DNA from: Marinobacter salicampi
GTDB taxonomy: Bacteria; Pseudomonadota; Gammaproteobacteria; Pseudomonadales; Oleiphilaceae
Assembly: GCF_011074795.1 (NCBI RefSeq)
Contig: NZ_JAAMPF010000014.1
Coordinates: 124,001-188,000, forward strand
Reading direction: 5' to 3'
Length of the DNA stretch: 64,000 nucleotides
In this document: in pieces, positions 20,289 through 28,957 of the stretch
Numbering within the stretch: the first letter of the stretch is position 1
Layout of the letters: each line of letters starts with the position of its first letter
Position numbers and translations under genes: made by a program
The notes under the pieces: generated by a model
What the model was told of the DNA's origin: nothing
Databases searched by the model: none
Seen by the model: only the letters and a program-made list of their open reading frames with translations

Positions 20289-21013
20289 CCACGCTTTTCA
20301 TCTCTGACCTTCATCTTGAGGAAGCCCGCCCGGACATTACCCGGGCCTTCCTGGGCTTTCTGGATAGTCATACAGCCAATGCCCGGGAACTCTATATCCT
20401 GGGAGATTTCTTCGAAGCCTGGATTGGCGACGACGAGCACACCCCCTTGCAGGACCAGGTGGCCGAAGCACTGAGCACCGTTAGTGATCGCGGCACCCGG
20501 GTCTTCCTGATGCATGGCAACCGCGATTTTCTCATTGGCGATGATTTCTGTGCCCGGGCAGGTGCGGAGCTGCTGGAAGATCCGACCGTAGTAGACCTCT
20601 ATGGCACACCGACTCTCCTCATGCACGGCGACAGTCTCTGCACGGCGGATGTGGAGTACCAGAAGTTCCGGACCAGTATGAGGAACCGGGAGTGGCAGCA
20701 AACGTTTCTGCAGCGCACCCTGGCCGAACGCCAGACCGTTGCCCGCCAGTTACGGGAACTCAGCATGGCCAAGAACAAGGGCAAGCAGGAGTCCATCATG
20801 GATGTGACACCGGAAGAAGTTGTCCGAGTGATGGAGACATTCAGGGTGCAGCGCCTCATCCACGGCCATACTCACCGCCCTGCGGTGCATCAGCTAGAGG
20901 CGAACGGTAGCCCCGCCGAGCGAATCGTGCTGGGGGACTGGGGCGATCATATCTGGTGGGTTGAAGCTCAGGCCGGCCAGCAGCCGCAGCTGAAAAAAGC
21001 CCCTTTGTCCTGA
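20285..21013 (+). CDS. lpxH: UDP-2,3-diacylglucosamine hydrolase
   Basis: Cleaves UDP-2,3-diacylglucosamine to lipid X in lipid A synthesis; peripheral inner-membrane metallophosphatase. 242 aa. Metal-ligand motifs in order: DLHL (8-11), [29 protein letters not shown] and [10 protein letters not shown]. The start codon is TTG (20285-20287), supported by GGAGG 6 nt upstream and by overlap with the ppiB stop. The family normally begins right before this SDLHL block. Confidence 0.97.
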   Translation: MTTLFISDLHLEEARPDITRAFLGFLDSHTANARELYILGDFFEAWIGDDEHTPLQDQVAEALSTVSDRGTRVFLMHGNRDFLIGDDFCARAGAELLEDPTVVDLYGTPTLLMHGDSLCTADVEYQKFRTSMRNREWQQTFLQRTLAERQTVARQLRELSMAKNKGKQESIMDVTPEEVVRVMETFRVQRLIHGHTHRPAVHQLEANGSPAERIVLGDWGDHIWWVEAQAGQQPQLKKAPLS

Positions 21014-21092
21014 GGAATCGACTCGGGAGCGCTGAGCAACTGAGCCATAAACGCCCCGCCTCTCACCCTGGCTTTGATGCCGCAGGTACCGA

Positions 21093-21992
21093 CTAGTTTT
21101 CGCGTTCGCACTCGATTAAAGGTCGGACGCCTTCGAGCTTTTCGGCCAGAAACTCCATCACCAACCTGATACGTGCACCCTGGCGCAGGTTAGGATGTGT
21201 CAACAGCCACAGGTCAATACCCTCCCCCTTGATAGGCGGTGACAGTCGCTGGAGCTCCGGGTCGGCGTCGCCAATATAGCAGGGCAGGACCCCCACCCCA
21301 CTGCCTGCCCGGATCAGGCTGTACATCGAATAAAGGCTGTTACAACGGATTACCGGCTGGGATTCCTTGAGGTTTTTCTGGTACCAGCGCGCGCCCGTGG
21401 CCAGGTGACTGAAGCTGTCATCCGGCATCACCCAGGCCTGGGCTTCAGGGTGTTTCGGGTCAAAATCGGGATTGCAGTCCATATACTGGACCGCACTGTA
21501 GATAGCGGACCCGATGGTGGCTACTCGCCGGCTTACCATGGCCTCGGGTGGCTGATTACTGGGATGCAGGGCAAGATCGACATCACGCCGACTCAAACTG
21601 TTTACCTCATTGCCGGTATTGAGCTCCAGCTGGATACCTGGGTAAACCGCCACCAGATCGCTGAGCACGGGGTTCAGAAGGCAGTTGAGCAACGTATCGG
21701 TGGTTGCCAGGCGCACTTTACCCTCTGGTCGCACGCTCTGGCCCGCCAGCTTCTGTTCCAGGTTTTCCATTTCATGGCTAAGCCTGTCGGCTTCCTTGAA
21801 AGCGGTCTCACCGGCAACCGTCATCACCAGTCCGTCCCGGTTGCGCTCGAACAATTGCACGCCCAATTGCTCTTCTATCTGGTCCAGTCGGCGCAAAACC
21901 GTGGTCTGGTGGACCCCAAGAATTTCACCCGCCCGACTCAGCGTCCCACCGGTCGCAAGGGCGTGAACGTATCGAAGATAATCCCAATCCAT
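21093..21992 (-). CDS. LysR-family transcriptional regulator
   Basis: DNA-binding regulator of 299 aa. N-terminal winged helix-turn-helix (about residues 1-60; TLSRAGEILGVHQTTVLRRLDQIEEQLG) and a C-terminal effector-binding domain. I cannot name the effector. It faces a 63-aa gene 103 nt away, and an inverted repeat of LysR-box form lies between them over the -35 of that gene, so control of the neighbour is likely. The putrescine genes puuB and puuC lie just beyond and are another possible target. Confidence 0.92.
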   Translation of the reverse strand: MDWDYLRYVHALATGGTLSRAGEILGVHQTTVLRRLDQIEEQLGVQLFERNRDGLVMTVAGETAFKEADRLSHEMENLEQKLAGQSVRPEGKVRLATTDTLLNCLLNPVLSDLVAVYPGIQLELNTGNEVNSLSRRDVDLALHPSNQPPEAMVSRRVATIGSAIYSAVQYMDCNPDFDPKHPEAQAWVMPDDSFSHLATGARWYQKNLKESQPVIRCNSLYSMYSLIRAGSGVGVLPCYIGDADPELQRLSPPIKGEGIDLWLLTHPNLRQGARIRLVMEFLAEKLEGVRPLIECEREN

Positions 21993-22020
21993 TGTCGCTG
22001 CACTTTTGCAAAATTATATG

Positions 22021-22061
22021 AGTTTAAACCTATTCAAACTGCAAAAATAAACGTTTATAGT
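22021..22061 (+). promoter_or_regulatory. LysR-box-like repeat and promoter of the 63-aa gene
   Basis: TTCAAA (22033-22038), 17 nt, TATAGT (22056-22061) form a good sigma-70 promoter about 30 nt before the gene. The inverted repeat AGTTT-N10-AAACT (22021-22040) covers the -35 box, the usual place for a LysR regulator site. Confidence 0.55.
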
Positions 22062-22095
22062 TCCGCCCACAAGTCACCCACATGGAGGAAGAACC

Positions 22096-22287
22096 ATGGC
22101 ACAACATCTTTATACCTCAACACCCGTACCCTCCAGCATTCTGCACAACAGCACGAATGTCCGGGCTCACTATACCCGGGTGGCGGCAAAACAGGCGAGT
22201 AATGCGATCCGCAAGCAGTTGGAATTACTGTACAAGCAGGTTCGCGCCAAGAAAACATGGCAGAATCCGCCCATGCCAGAAACCTGA
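22096..22287 (+). CDS. Unrecognised 63-aa basic protein
   Basis: I do not recognise this protein. It begins MAQHLYTSTPVPSSILHN, has no membrane segment or signal peptide, and its middle (about residues 24-52) is a Lys/Arg-rich predicted helix (RVAAKQASNAIRKQLELLYK), followed by a Pro-rich end. It looks like a real gene: AGGAGG-type site 7 nt before the ATG, a good promoter upstream, and a near-perfect intrinsic terminator 16 nt after the stop. An upstream ATG at 22082 in another frame has no such support. It faces a LysR gene. A nucleic-acid-binding or regulatory role is possible from its charge, but this is a guess. Confidence 0.75.
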   Translation: MAQHLYTSTPVPSSILHNSTNVRAHYTRVAAKQASNAIRKQLELLYKQVRAKKTWQNPPMPET

Positions 22288-22302
22288 TTTAGTGTAAGAA
22301 AC

Positions 22303-22330
22303 AAAAAAAGGCCTCTCGAGGCCTTTTTTT
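22303..22330. terminator. Bidirectional terminator between the 63-aa gene and puuB
   Basis: Seven A, GGCCTC, a 2-nt centre, GAGGCC and seven T: a fully symmetrical hairpin with U-tracts on both strands. It ends the 63-aa gene on the plus strand and puuB on the minus strand. Confidence 0.93.
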
Positions 22331-22351
22331 GTTCCAGGTACACAGCACAGG

Positions 22352-23635
22352 TCAGATACCGAGCCTGTCACGGAGACCATAATACCAGGCGCCCAGGGCT
22401 GTGAAGGGTACCCGCAGGAGCCGACCACCCGGAAAAGGGTAATGAGGCAAACTGGCAAAAGCATCGAACCGCTCGGCCTGACCCTCTATTGCCAGAGCCA
22501 CCGCCTTGCCAGCCACATGAGTGAATGTGACACCGTGTCCGGAGCAGCCCTGGGAATAGAGTATATTCCGGTCCAGCCTGCCCAACTGTGGCAGCCGGGA
22601 TAACGTAAGCAGGAAGTTGCCGGTCCAACTGAAATCGATGCCTACGCCGGCGAGCTCCGGAAAGGTCCTGAGCATCTTGGGCCCAATGATCTTCTTGATA
22701 TTGGCCGGGTCCCGGGCACCGTAGACTACCCCTCCGCCGTAGATCAGGCGTCTGTCGGCCGAAAGTCGGAAGTAGTCCAGCAGGTAGTTGCAGTCCTCTA
22801 CACAGTTATCATCCGGCAACAGCCGCTGTGCCAATGCTTCGTCCAGAGGTTCTGTGGCAATGATCTGGGACCCGCAGGGCATGGATTTCGCATTCAGTTC
22901 CGGCATCAAGCCACCAAGGTAAGCGTTACCTGCTACCACGACGAACTGCGCCGTCACCCGGCCATCGGCCGTACTTACCACGGCAGGCTCACCCCGCTCA
23001 ACCTCGATTACAGCAGAGTGCTCGCAAATAACGCCGCCCAGGCTCTCTAGCGCGGCCGCTTCTCCAAGAGCAAGATTAAGGGGATGGACATGGCCGCCAG
23101 TATGATCAATAGCGCCTCCTACGTAACGCTCGCTGCCCACGCGCTTGCGGATCGCCGGTCGGTCCAGGAGCTCCAGCCCGGTGTAGCCGAACCGCCGCCA
23201 CAGTCGCTCCTGTCCTTCAAGATGAGTCAGTTGCCCCCGGTTAAGTGCCGCAAACACACCACCGTCCTTCAGGTCGCAGTCGATGCCGTAGTGTCCGACG
23301 CGCTGGCGGATGATCTGGCTGCCTTCGAAAGCCATATCGGCCAATAGCTTGAGATTGTCACCACCGGTCTGTTTCTCAATGCTATCCAGATCCCGGCTGT
23401 AGCTGTTAACGATCTGCCCGCCATTGCGTCCAGAGGCACCCCAGCCTACGGTCGCGGCCTCCAGAACCACTACCCGAAAGCCGGCTTCAGCCAGAAACAG
23501 TGCCGTGGACAACCCCGTGAAGCCGGCACCGATCACGCACACATCGGCTTCCCGCTCACCATCCAAAGGCGGACGGGAAGGTGCTGGTTTGGCAGTAGCC
23601 TCGTAGAGTGAAGGAACCGGCTCGAACTGCTTCAT
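22352..23635 (-). CDS. puuB: Gamma-glutamylputrescine oxidase
   Basis: FAD-dependent oxidase that turns gamma-glutamylputrescine into gamma-glutamyl-aminobutyraldehyde with release of ammonia and H2O2, second step of the Puu route. 427 aa from MKQFEPVPSLYEA (E. coli PuuB 426). The Rossmann motif VIGAGFTGLSTALFLAEAG is near residue 35; GWGASGRNGGQIVNSYSRD, CVEDCNYLLDYFRLSADRR and LPHYPFPGGRLLRVPFTALG match PuuB closely from memory. The frame is open 24 codons upstream, but that part is unlike the family; no strong ribosome-binding site is seen. It faces puuC with a 130-bp shared promoter region. Confidence 0.92.
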   Translation of the reverse strand: MKQFEPVPSLYEATAKPAPSRPPLDGEREADVCVIGAGFTGLSTALFLAEAGFRVVVLEAATVGWGASGRNGGQIVNSYSRDLDSIEKQTGGDNLKLLADMAFEGSQIIRQRVGHYGIDCDLKDGGVFAALNRGQLTHLEGQERLWRRFGYTGLELLDRPAIRKRVGSERYVGGAIDHTGGHVHPLNLALGEAAALESLGGVICEHSAVIEVERGEPAVVSTADGRVTAQFVVVAGNAYLGGLMPELNAKSMPCGSQIIATEPLDEALAQRLLPDDNCVEDCNYLLDYFRLSADRRLIYGGGVVYGARDPANIKKIIGPKMLRTFPELAGVGIDFSWTGNFLLTLSRLPQLGRLDRNILYSQGCSGHGVTFTHVAGKAVALAIEGQAERFDAFASLPHYPFPGGRLLRVPFTALGAWYYGLRDRLGI

Positions 23636-23765
23636 GGCAATATCTGGCGTAAGGGAAAGGACCGCTAGTTTATGCCACAGAAAACACCCTGGGAAGCCAG
23701 CGCCCATGCGTACAAATTGCTATGATTCTGGCATCGAATCACCCTTTCTGCCATCCGAGGCCGCT

Positions 23766-25265
23766 ATGCCGATACCTGACACCCGCGAACAATGGCAACA
23801 CCTTGCTGACAGCCTGAAGATCAACGGTCAGGCCTTTATCAACGGCCAGTATCAATCCGCCAGCAGTGGCAAAACCTTTACCTGTATTAGTCCCATTGAT
23901 GGCCGGACTCTGGCAGAAGTAGCCAGTTGCGACGCAAAGGATGCTGACATCGCTGTGGTGGCTGCGAGGCAGTCCTTCGAAAGGGGTACCTGGCGCCACT
24001 TGGCCCCGGCCCGCCGCAAGGCGGTGCTTATGGCGTTCGCCGACCTGATACGCCAGCACCAGGAAGAACTCGCGCTGCTGGAATGCCTCGATATGGGCAA
24101 GCCCATTAGCCATGCCCTGACCGGCGACGTTCCCGCCTGCGCCCGGGCGATCAGCTGGACCGCTGAAGCCATTGATAAGGTCTACGGCGAGTTGGCTGCA
24201 ACCCCTCATGACCAGATCGGCATGGTCTCCCGTGAGCCGGTGGGCGTGGTCGCGGCTATCGTGCCCTGGAACTTTCCTCTTATCATGGCGGCCTGGAAAG
24301 TCGCGCCGGCGTTGGCAACCGGCAACTCGGTGATCCTCAAGCCCTCCGAGAAATCACCACTAAGCGCCATCCGCCTGGCCGCCCTGGCGCAGGAGGCGGG
24401 CATTCCCGATGGCGTTTTCAACGTACTACCGGGTTACGGTCATACCGTGGGCAGGGCCCTGGCTCTCCATATGGACGTGGATTGCCTGGTGTTTACCGGC
24501 TCAACAGCGGTCGCGAAACAGCTCATGATCTACGCCGGCCAGTCCAACATGAAGCGGGTCTGGCTGGAAGCCGGCGGCAAGAGCCCCAATATTGTGTTCG
24601 CCGACGCTCCTGACCTGCCCAAAGCCGCTGCCGAGGCAGCCAGCGCCTTCGCTTACAACCAGGGGGAAGTCTGTACTGCAGGCACCCGCCTGCTGGTTGA
24701 AGAAAGCATTCGTGCCGAGTTCGTCGGCCTGGTCAGGGAAGCTCTGCAGCAGTGGAAGCCAGGGCATCCCCTTGACCCGTCTACTACCTGCGGCGCCATT
24801 GTTGACCAGCAACAACTTGATCGAATAATTGAATACATTGGCGTAGGACGGGATGAAGGTGCCGAACTGGTCGAAGGCGGGCAGCAGGTCATGCAGGACA
24901 GCGGAGGCTTTTTTGTCCAGCCCACGGTCTTTGACAAGGTGAACAACGGCATGCGCATCGCCTCGGAGGAGATCTTTGGCCCTGTACTCGCCGTAATCGG
25001 CTTTCGAACGCCAGAGGAGGCCATTGCCATAGCCAATGACTCAGTCTACGGCCTGGCCGCAGCGGTATGGACCTCCAACATCAATGTTGCCCACAAAACA
25101 GCCAAAGCCCTCCGGGCCGGCAGCGTGTGGATTAACCACTATGGCGGCGGCGACATGACTGCGCCCTTTGGTGGTTTCAAGCAGTCCGGCAACGGCCGCG
25201 ACAAATCCCTGCATGCCTTTGACAAGTACACCGAGCTGAAGGCGACCTGGCTGATGCTGGAGTAA
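23766..25265 (+). CDS. puuC: Gamma-glutamyl-gamma-aminobutyraldehyde dehydrogenase
   Basis: NAD(P)+-dependent aldehyde dehydrogenase, third step of putrescine breakdown, giving gamma-glutamyl-GABA; PuuC enzymes also accept other aldehydes. 499 aa (E. coli 495). The cofactor region VPWNFPL and LKPSEKSPLSAIRLA, catalytic Glu268 in LEAGGKSP and catalytic Cys303 in GEVCTAGTR are present. The start (MPIPDTREQW) has GAGG 5 nt upstream; 44 further codons are open upstream and overlap the puuB start region, so they are rejected. Divergent from puuB and converging on puuA. Confidence 0.93.
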   Translation: MPIPDTREQWQHLADSLKINGQAFINGQYQSASSGKTFTCISPIDGRTLAEVASCDAKDADIAVVAARQSFERGTWRHLAPARRKAVLMAFADLIRQHQEELALLECLDMGKPISHALTGDVPACARAISWTAEAIDKVYGELAATPHDQIGMVSREPVGVVAAIVPWNFPLIMAAWKVAPALATGNSVILKPSEKSPLSAIRLAALAQEAGIPDGVFNVLPGYGHTVGRALALHMDVDCLVFTGSTAVAKQLMIYAGQSNMKRVWLEAGGKSPNIVFADAPDLPKAAAEAASAFAYNQGEVCTAGTRLLVEESIRAEFVGLVREALQQWKPGHPLDPSTTCGAIVDQQQLDRIIEYIGVGRDEGAELVEGGQQVMQDSGGFFVQPTVFDKVNNGMRIASEEIFGPVLAVIGFRTPEEAIAIANDSVYGLAAAVWTSNINVAHKTAKALRAGSVWINHYGGGDMTAPFGGFKQSGNGRDKSLHAFDKYTELKATWLMLE

Positions 25266-25330
25266 TTGCCAGGTTGGCCTGATGTCCCGGACAGCTTGGC
25301 GTGTGCACCGCTTAGCAGATTGCAGTGCAG

Positions 25331-26695
25331 CTAGACCGTATGCAGGTACCAGAGATACTCCAGGTCTGAAATGGTCATCTCGAACTCTGTCAGTTCGTGT
25401 TCCTTGCAGGCCACGAACACATCGAGAAAGCGGCTGCCCAGGTAGTCGTTCATGACTGGTGACTGGGTCAGGCCGCGCAGAGCGTCCCTGAGATTATTGA
25501 CCAGGCTGGCTTCGTGTTGCTCATGGGCATTGCCAACCGTAATCGGCGGCGGCTCGATTCTGTTGGTAATGCCATGGTGGATGCCTGCGAGCACCGCAGC
25601 CATGACCAGGTACGGATTGGCATCGGCCCCGGCGACCCGGTGCTCGATACGTAGCGCCTCTGGATCACCCCCGGGCAACCGGAGCGCAGCGGTGCGGTTA
25701 TCGACACCCCAGGTCGGCGCGCTGGCAACATAGTATTCCGGGCTGAAGCGACGGTAGGAATTGATATTGGGACAGAACATGCCCATGGCGTCGTTCATGG
25801 TTTCGGATAGCCCGCCCAGGGCCCAACGCAGCATCTCGTTGGGGGAATCCGCATTGCCGGCAAAGACGTTGCGGCCATTACTGTCAATCAGGCTGACGTG
25901 AAGGTGCATGCCACTGCCAGCCTGGTCGTGATAAGGCTTTGCCATGAACGTGGTATCCATTTCATGGTCGTAGGCCATATTCTTGATCAGGCGCTTGAGC
26001 AAAGTGGCGTGGTCGCAGGACCTGACCGCATCGTCCACATAATGGAGATTTACCTCAAACTGGCCCGGTGCTGACTCGGCCACCAGCGCATCGGCAGGAA
26101 TTTCCTGCTCCCGGGCCGCATCCAGAACGTCTGCCAGGAATTCGGCGTATTCGTCCAGATCGTCTATGGAATAGGCCTGGACACCTGCTGGGCGTTTACC
26201 CGACATGGGAGATTTGGGCGGCTGGGGCCGGCCGGCGAGATTCTCCTGGTCAATCAGGTAGAACTCCATTTCAAAAGCAGTTACAGGCGTCAGGCCCAGC
26301 TCGGCAAAGCGACTGACGATATTCTCAAGGACCACCCGTGGGTCAGCAAAAAACGGAGTCTTCCGGTCAAGCTCGTACATGGTCAGCAACAGTTGTCCGG
26401 TGGGCCGCTTCTGCCAGGGCTCCATGGTGAGGGTGCCCTCTACCGGCAAACAGACGCGATCAGCCTCGCCTATGTCCAGGCCAAGACCGGTTTCCTCGAC
26501 GGTGGTGCCCTGGATATTCAGGGCGAAAATGGACGCAGGCAGAGCAATGCCCCGCTCGAACACTTTCAGCAGCCCGGACGGATCCATACGCTTGCCGCGC
26601 ACAATGCCGTTCATGTCAGGGATCAGCAGATCAATAAATTGCAGTTCAGGATGTGCCAGAAGAAACGCTTCGGCAGCTGTGGAGCCAGGACCCAT
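25331..26695 (-). CDS. puuA: Gamma-glutamylputrescine synthetase (glutamine synthetase family)
   Basis: ATP-dependent ligation of glutamate to putrescine, first step of the Puu route. 454 aa, one type-I-like glutamine synthetase fold. DLLIPDMNGIVRGKRM opens the beta-grasp domain; metal and ATP-site motifs AFEMEFYLID, ESAPGQFEVNLHY, GSGMHLHVSL and RVAGADANPYLVMAA follow. AAGG lies 8 nt before the ATG. The name rests on resemblance to E. coli PuuA and on puuB/puuC next door; other glutamylpolyamine synthetases (the pseudomonad PauA/SpuI group) share this fold, so the exact polyamine is uncertain. puuD, which would release GABA, is not in the window. Confidence 0.85.
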   Translation of the reverse strand: MGPGSTAAEAFLLAHPELQFIDLLIPDMNGIVRGKRMDPSGLLKVFERGIALPASIFALNIQGTTVEETGLGLDIGEADRVCLPVEGTLTMEPWQKRPTGQLLLTMYELDRKTPFFADPRVVLENIVSRFAELGLTPVTAFEMEFYLIDQENLAGRPQPPKSPMSGKRPAGVQAYSIDDLDEYAEFLADVLDAAREQEIPADALVAESAPGQFEVNLHYVDDAVRSCDHATLLKRLIKNMAYDHEMDTTFMAKPYHDQAGSGMHLHVSLIDSNGRNVFAGNADSPNEMLRWALGGLSETMNDAMGMFCPNINSYRRFSPEYYVASAPTWGVDNRTAALRLPGGDPEALRIEHRVAGADANPYLVMAAVLAGIHHGITNRIEPPPITVGNAHEQHEASLVNNLRDALRGLTQSPVMNDYLGSRFLDVFVACKEHELTEFEMTISDLEYLWYLHTV

Positions 26696-26813
26696 AGGGA
26701 AAACCTTCTGTACGAACTTTTAGCGCTGGAAAACACCGCTTGATTCTGTGCCTGCGTAAGGCCGCCAGATAGTGCGGCATTGCAGGTGGCAAGGACATAG
26801 GTAATTTAGGATA

Positions 26814-27077
26814 TTAATCAGTTTCGCGCCGTCTTTCTTCTTCTTTACGGATGGCCTTTTTGACTGCCTTGTCGTACAGCGCCCGAAGCGCACGGGCTTC
26901 CTTACCCTTCCCTACCCCGTGAGAACCCAGCACACGGCGCCAGACCGCGTCTTTCTCTTCCGCCGACATCTGCTTCCACACTTTCTTCTCTTCCCGAGTC
27001 CGGCCGCAAGCTTTGCACTGGTCCTTGCGATCGAATTCGCAGATATCTATACAGGGCTTTTTGGTCACTAAAGGCAT
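26814..27077 (-). CDS. DUF1289 family small Cys-rich protein
   Basis: 87-aa protein of unknown function. The short N-terminal domain has four cysteines (9, 13, 21, 24: PCIDICEFDRKDQCKACGRT), the DUF1289 signature that suggests a bound metal. It is followed by a WKQMSAEEKDAVWRRVL helix that is typical of the family, then a highly charged Lys/Arg/Glu tail. The ATG (27075-27077) is 4 nt after the stop of the APP1-like gene, so the two are co-transcribed. The frame is open 19 codons further inside that gene, but the family begins here. Confidence 0.85.
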   Translation of the reverse strand: MPLVTKKPCIDICEFDRKDQCKACGRTREEKKVWKQMSAEEKDAVWRRVLGSHGVGKGKEARALRALYDKAVKKAIRKEEERRRETD

Positions 27078-27081
27078 AACT

Positions 27082-28203
27082 CTAATCGTCCTTGGCTTGG
27101 TCCTTTTCCTGGCTTTGCCGTACCTTGTCCACAATACTGGCCGGAATCAGTTCCTGCTCTACCGCGTGCTCAGCCATGGTCAGGCTGTCGCCTGCCAGCA
27201 TGAGGTCACTCCCCGATGCTTTAACTTCCCGGGCCAATTCGGCGATGGCGTCGTCGCGGCGAGGGTCGTCACTAACATTGCGTATGTAAATGCCAAGAAT
27301 CCTTCCGGGATGCTCATGGAGTATTTCCGCATACACTTCGGGGTCACGCTGGCCACTGTCGCCAATAAGAATAAATGGCAGCTCCTTATACACCGATAAC
27401 ATGTGCCGTATAGCATCCACCTTGTGATCCTTGGCGCGTCGTGGCAGCAGACTTCCCCGCTTCAGCCCCCATTCCCGCAATATCAAAATGGGACCATTAG
27501 GTATGCGATGCAGACGGAAAAACTCCACCAACACCTGATAGATACTCCAGGGGGCGCGGGACACGTACAGCAAGGGGTTGCCTTGGGCACCGTCGGGGCC
27601 TCCGTGGAATGCTTGGTAAAGCGCCGAAACCCCGGGAAACACCACCCTGCTCTCAGCTCCCTGGGCAAACAGGCGCCACATCATCATGGCGGTATTCGCT
27701 ACGCCGGTGTAGACCACCGTATCGTCGATGTCGCTGATGACTCCGTAACGGGCGCTGGAGGTAGGGGTATAAAACTCCCCCGTGGTCGCCGCCCGCTCGT
27801 CAACCGGGTGCACAAGAGACAGATCAACCGAATGCCAGGTGACATCCGAGGGCATGGTGGTCAGCTCCATATGAACCCGAAAGAACCCATGCCGGTCAGT
27901 ACGAACGAGGGTTTCGGCATCTTTATAGCGAACCCGGACCTGGGCGTTCACGATGGGTTTGCGCAGAAGGCGACGGAGGAGATCAATCAAATCCTGTTTT
28001 AGCGAGTGCTCGCGCCTGTCGGTACCTGAGCCCGGTTGCTTGAATACCCGACCCATGAGAAAGACCTGTTGCCGGGAACCAAAGCCGCGGTAGGCCTGGA
28101 TAAAAAGCCCGCCGCGACCACTATCCCCTTTCACTGGTGCCGCAAGGATCCGGAGCGCCTTGCGAAGTGATCGCGCGCGCTTGTGGTAGCTTCTCCTGAT
28201 CAC
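27082..28203 (-). CDS. APP1-like phosphatidate phosphatase domain protein (DUF2183)
   Basis: 373 aa. The C-terminal half is a DUF2183/App1 catalytic domain of the HAD type with DxDxT at Asp158-Thr162 (ISDIDDTVVYTG), YVSRAPWSIYQVLVEFF and a third motif ILIGDSGQRDPEVYAEI. In yeast App1 this domain dephosphorylates phosphatidate; bacterial members are little studied, so lipid phosphatase is an inference. An N-terminal beta-rich region (about 30-150) precedes it and there is no signal peptide. The start is GTG (28201-28203) with GGAG 6-7 nt upstream. It lies between the CDF gene (22-nt gap) and DUF1289 (4-nt gap), so the three form an operon. Confidence 0.85.
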   Translation of the reverse strand: MIRRSYHKRARSLRKALRILAAPVKGDSGRGGLFIQAYRGFGSRQQVFLMGRVFKQPGSGTDRREHSLKQDLIDLLRRLLRKPIVNAQVRVRYKDAETLVRTDRHGFFRVHMELTTMPSDVTWHSVDLSLVHPVDERAATTGEFYTPTSSARYGVISDIDDTVVYTGVANTAMMMWRLFAQGAESRVVFPGVSALYQAFHGGPDGAQGNPLLYVSRAPWSIYQVLVEFFRLHRIPNGPILILREWGLKRGSLLPRRAKDHKVDAIRHMLSVYKELPFILIGDSGQRDPEVYAEILHEHPGRILGIYIRNVSDDPRRDDAIAELAREVKASGSDLMLAGDSLTMAEHAVEQELIPASIVDKVRQSQEKDQAKDD

Positions 28204-28225
28204 TGGGTTCTCCCTTGGAAAATAT

Positions 28226-28846
28226 CTAGGCCTGCCCGGTGGCCTGCATCTCTGCCCTTGCAGAGGACAACACCCGAATCGCCGAGCGCAGAAAAAGGAT
28301 AGCCAGACATGATGCGACCACCAGATCCGGCCAACCGGAACCAGTAGCCCAGACCCCTGCCGCAGCCACGAAAACGGACAGATTGGCCGCTATGTCATTG
28401 CGTGAACATTCCCACACCGAGCTCATGTTGACGTCTTCGGCTCTATGCCTCCAGAGCAAACCCAGGCACAGGCTGTTGGCCGCAAGTGCCACCAGGCTGA
28501 AGATGCCCATCAGCTCGAACACCGGCACTGAGGGATTGAGCAGCTTGTAGACAATCTGCCCAATCACAACCACAGCCGCGAGAAGAATCAGCAGGCCTTT
28601 GAAAAAGGCAACCCGGGCCTTGGCCTGGGCACCAAGGTAAACCGCCCATAAGCTCAAGGCGTAGGTGAGCGCATCGCCAAGATTATCAAGACTGTCGGAC
28701 AGCAGTGCCGCCGAGCTGGCATAAAGCGCAGCCGTGACCACCACCACAAACATGACGGCATTGATGGCGAATACCGCTTTCAAGGTACCGCTCTGCCGGT
28801 CCCGGAGGAGCTCCAGATCCGAACTGTTATTGCAGCAGTCTCCCAT
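28226..28846 (-). CDS. Cation diffusion facilitator family transporter, short form
   Basis: 206 aa from the ATG at 28844-28846, which has GGAG 6 nt upstream; an upstream in-frame start exists but is unsupported. It begins MGDCCNN, a Cys-rich start, then five to six membrane segments. CDF-like metal positions are visible in SDSLDNLGDALTYALSL and in WECSRNDIAANLSV. It lacks the cytoplasmic C-terminal domain of classical CDF proteins. It probably exports a divalent metal such as Zn, Co or Ni; I cannot tell which. First gene of an operon with the APP1-like and DUF1289 genes, divergent from the ion channel. Confidence 0.8.
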   Translation of the reverse strand: MGDCCNNSSDLELLRDRQSGTLKAVFAINAVMFVVVVTAALYASSAALLSDSLDNLGDALTYALSLWAVYLGAQAKARVAFFKGLLILLAAVVVIGQIVYKLLNPSVPVFELMGIFSLVALAANSLCLGLLWRHRAEDVNMSSVWECSRNDIAANLSVFVAAAGVWATGSGWPDLVVASCLAILFLRSAIRVLSSARAEMQATGQA

Positions 28847-28957
28847 ACACCTCTCCAAAAAGTGCTTCCGTCCAATCGGTAACGGGGCGGAACTATCCAT
28901 TCGCTCTTAGGGGCTTTAGAATCCCCTTCGCACCATATTCAGGAGTCGATTCCGATC

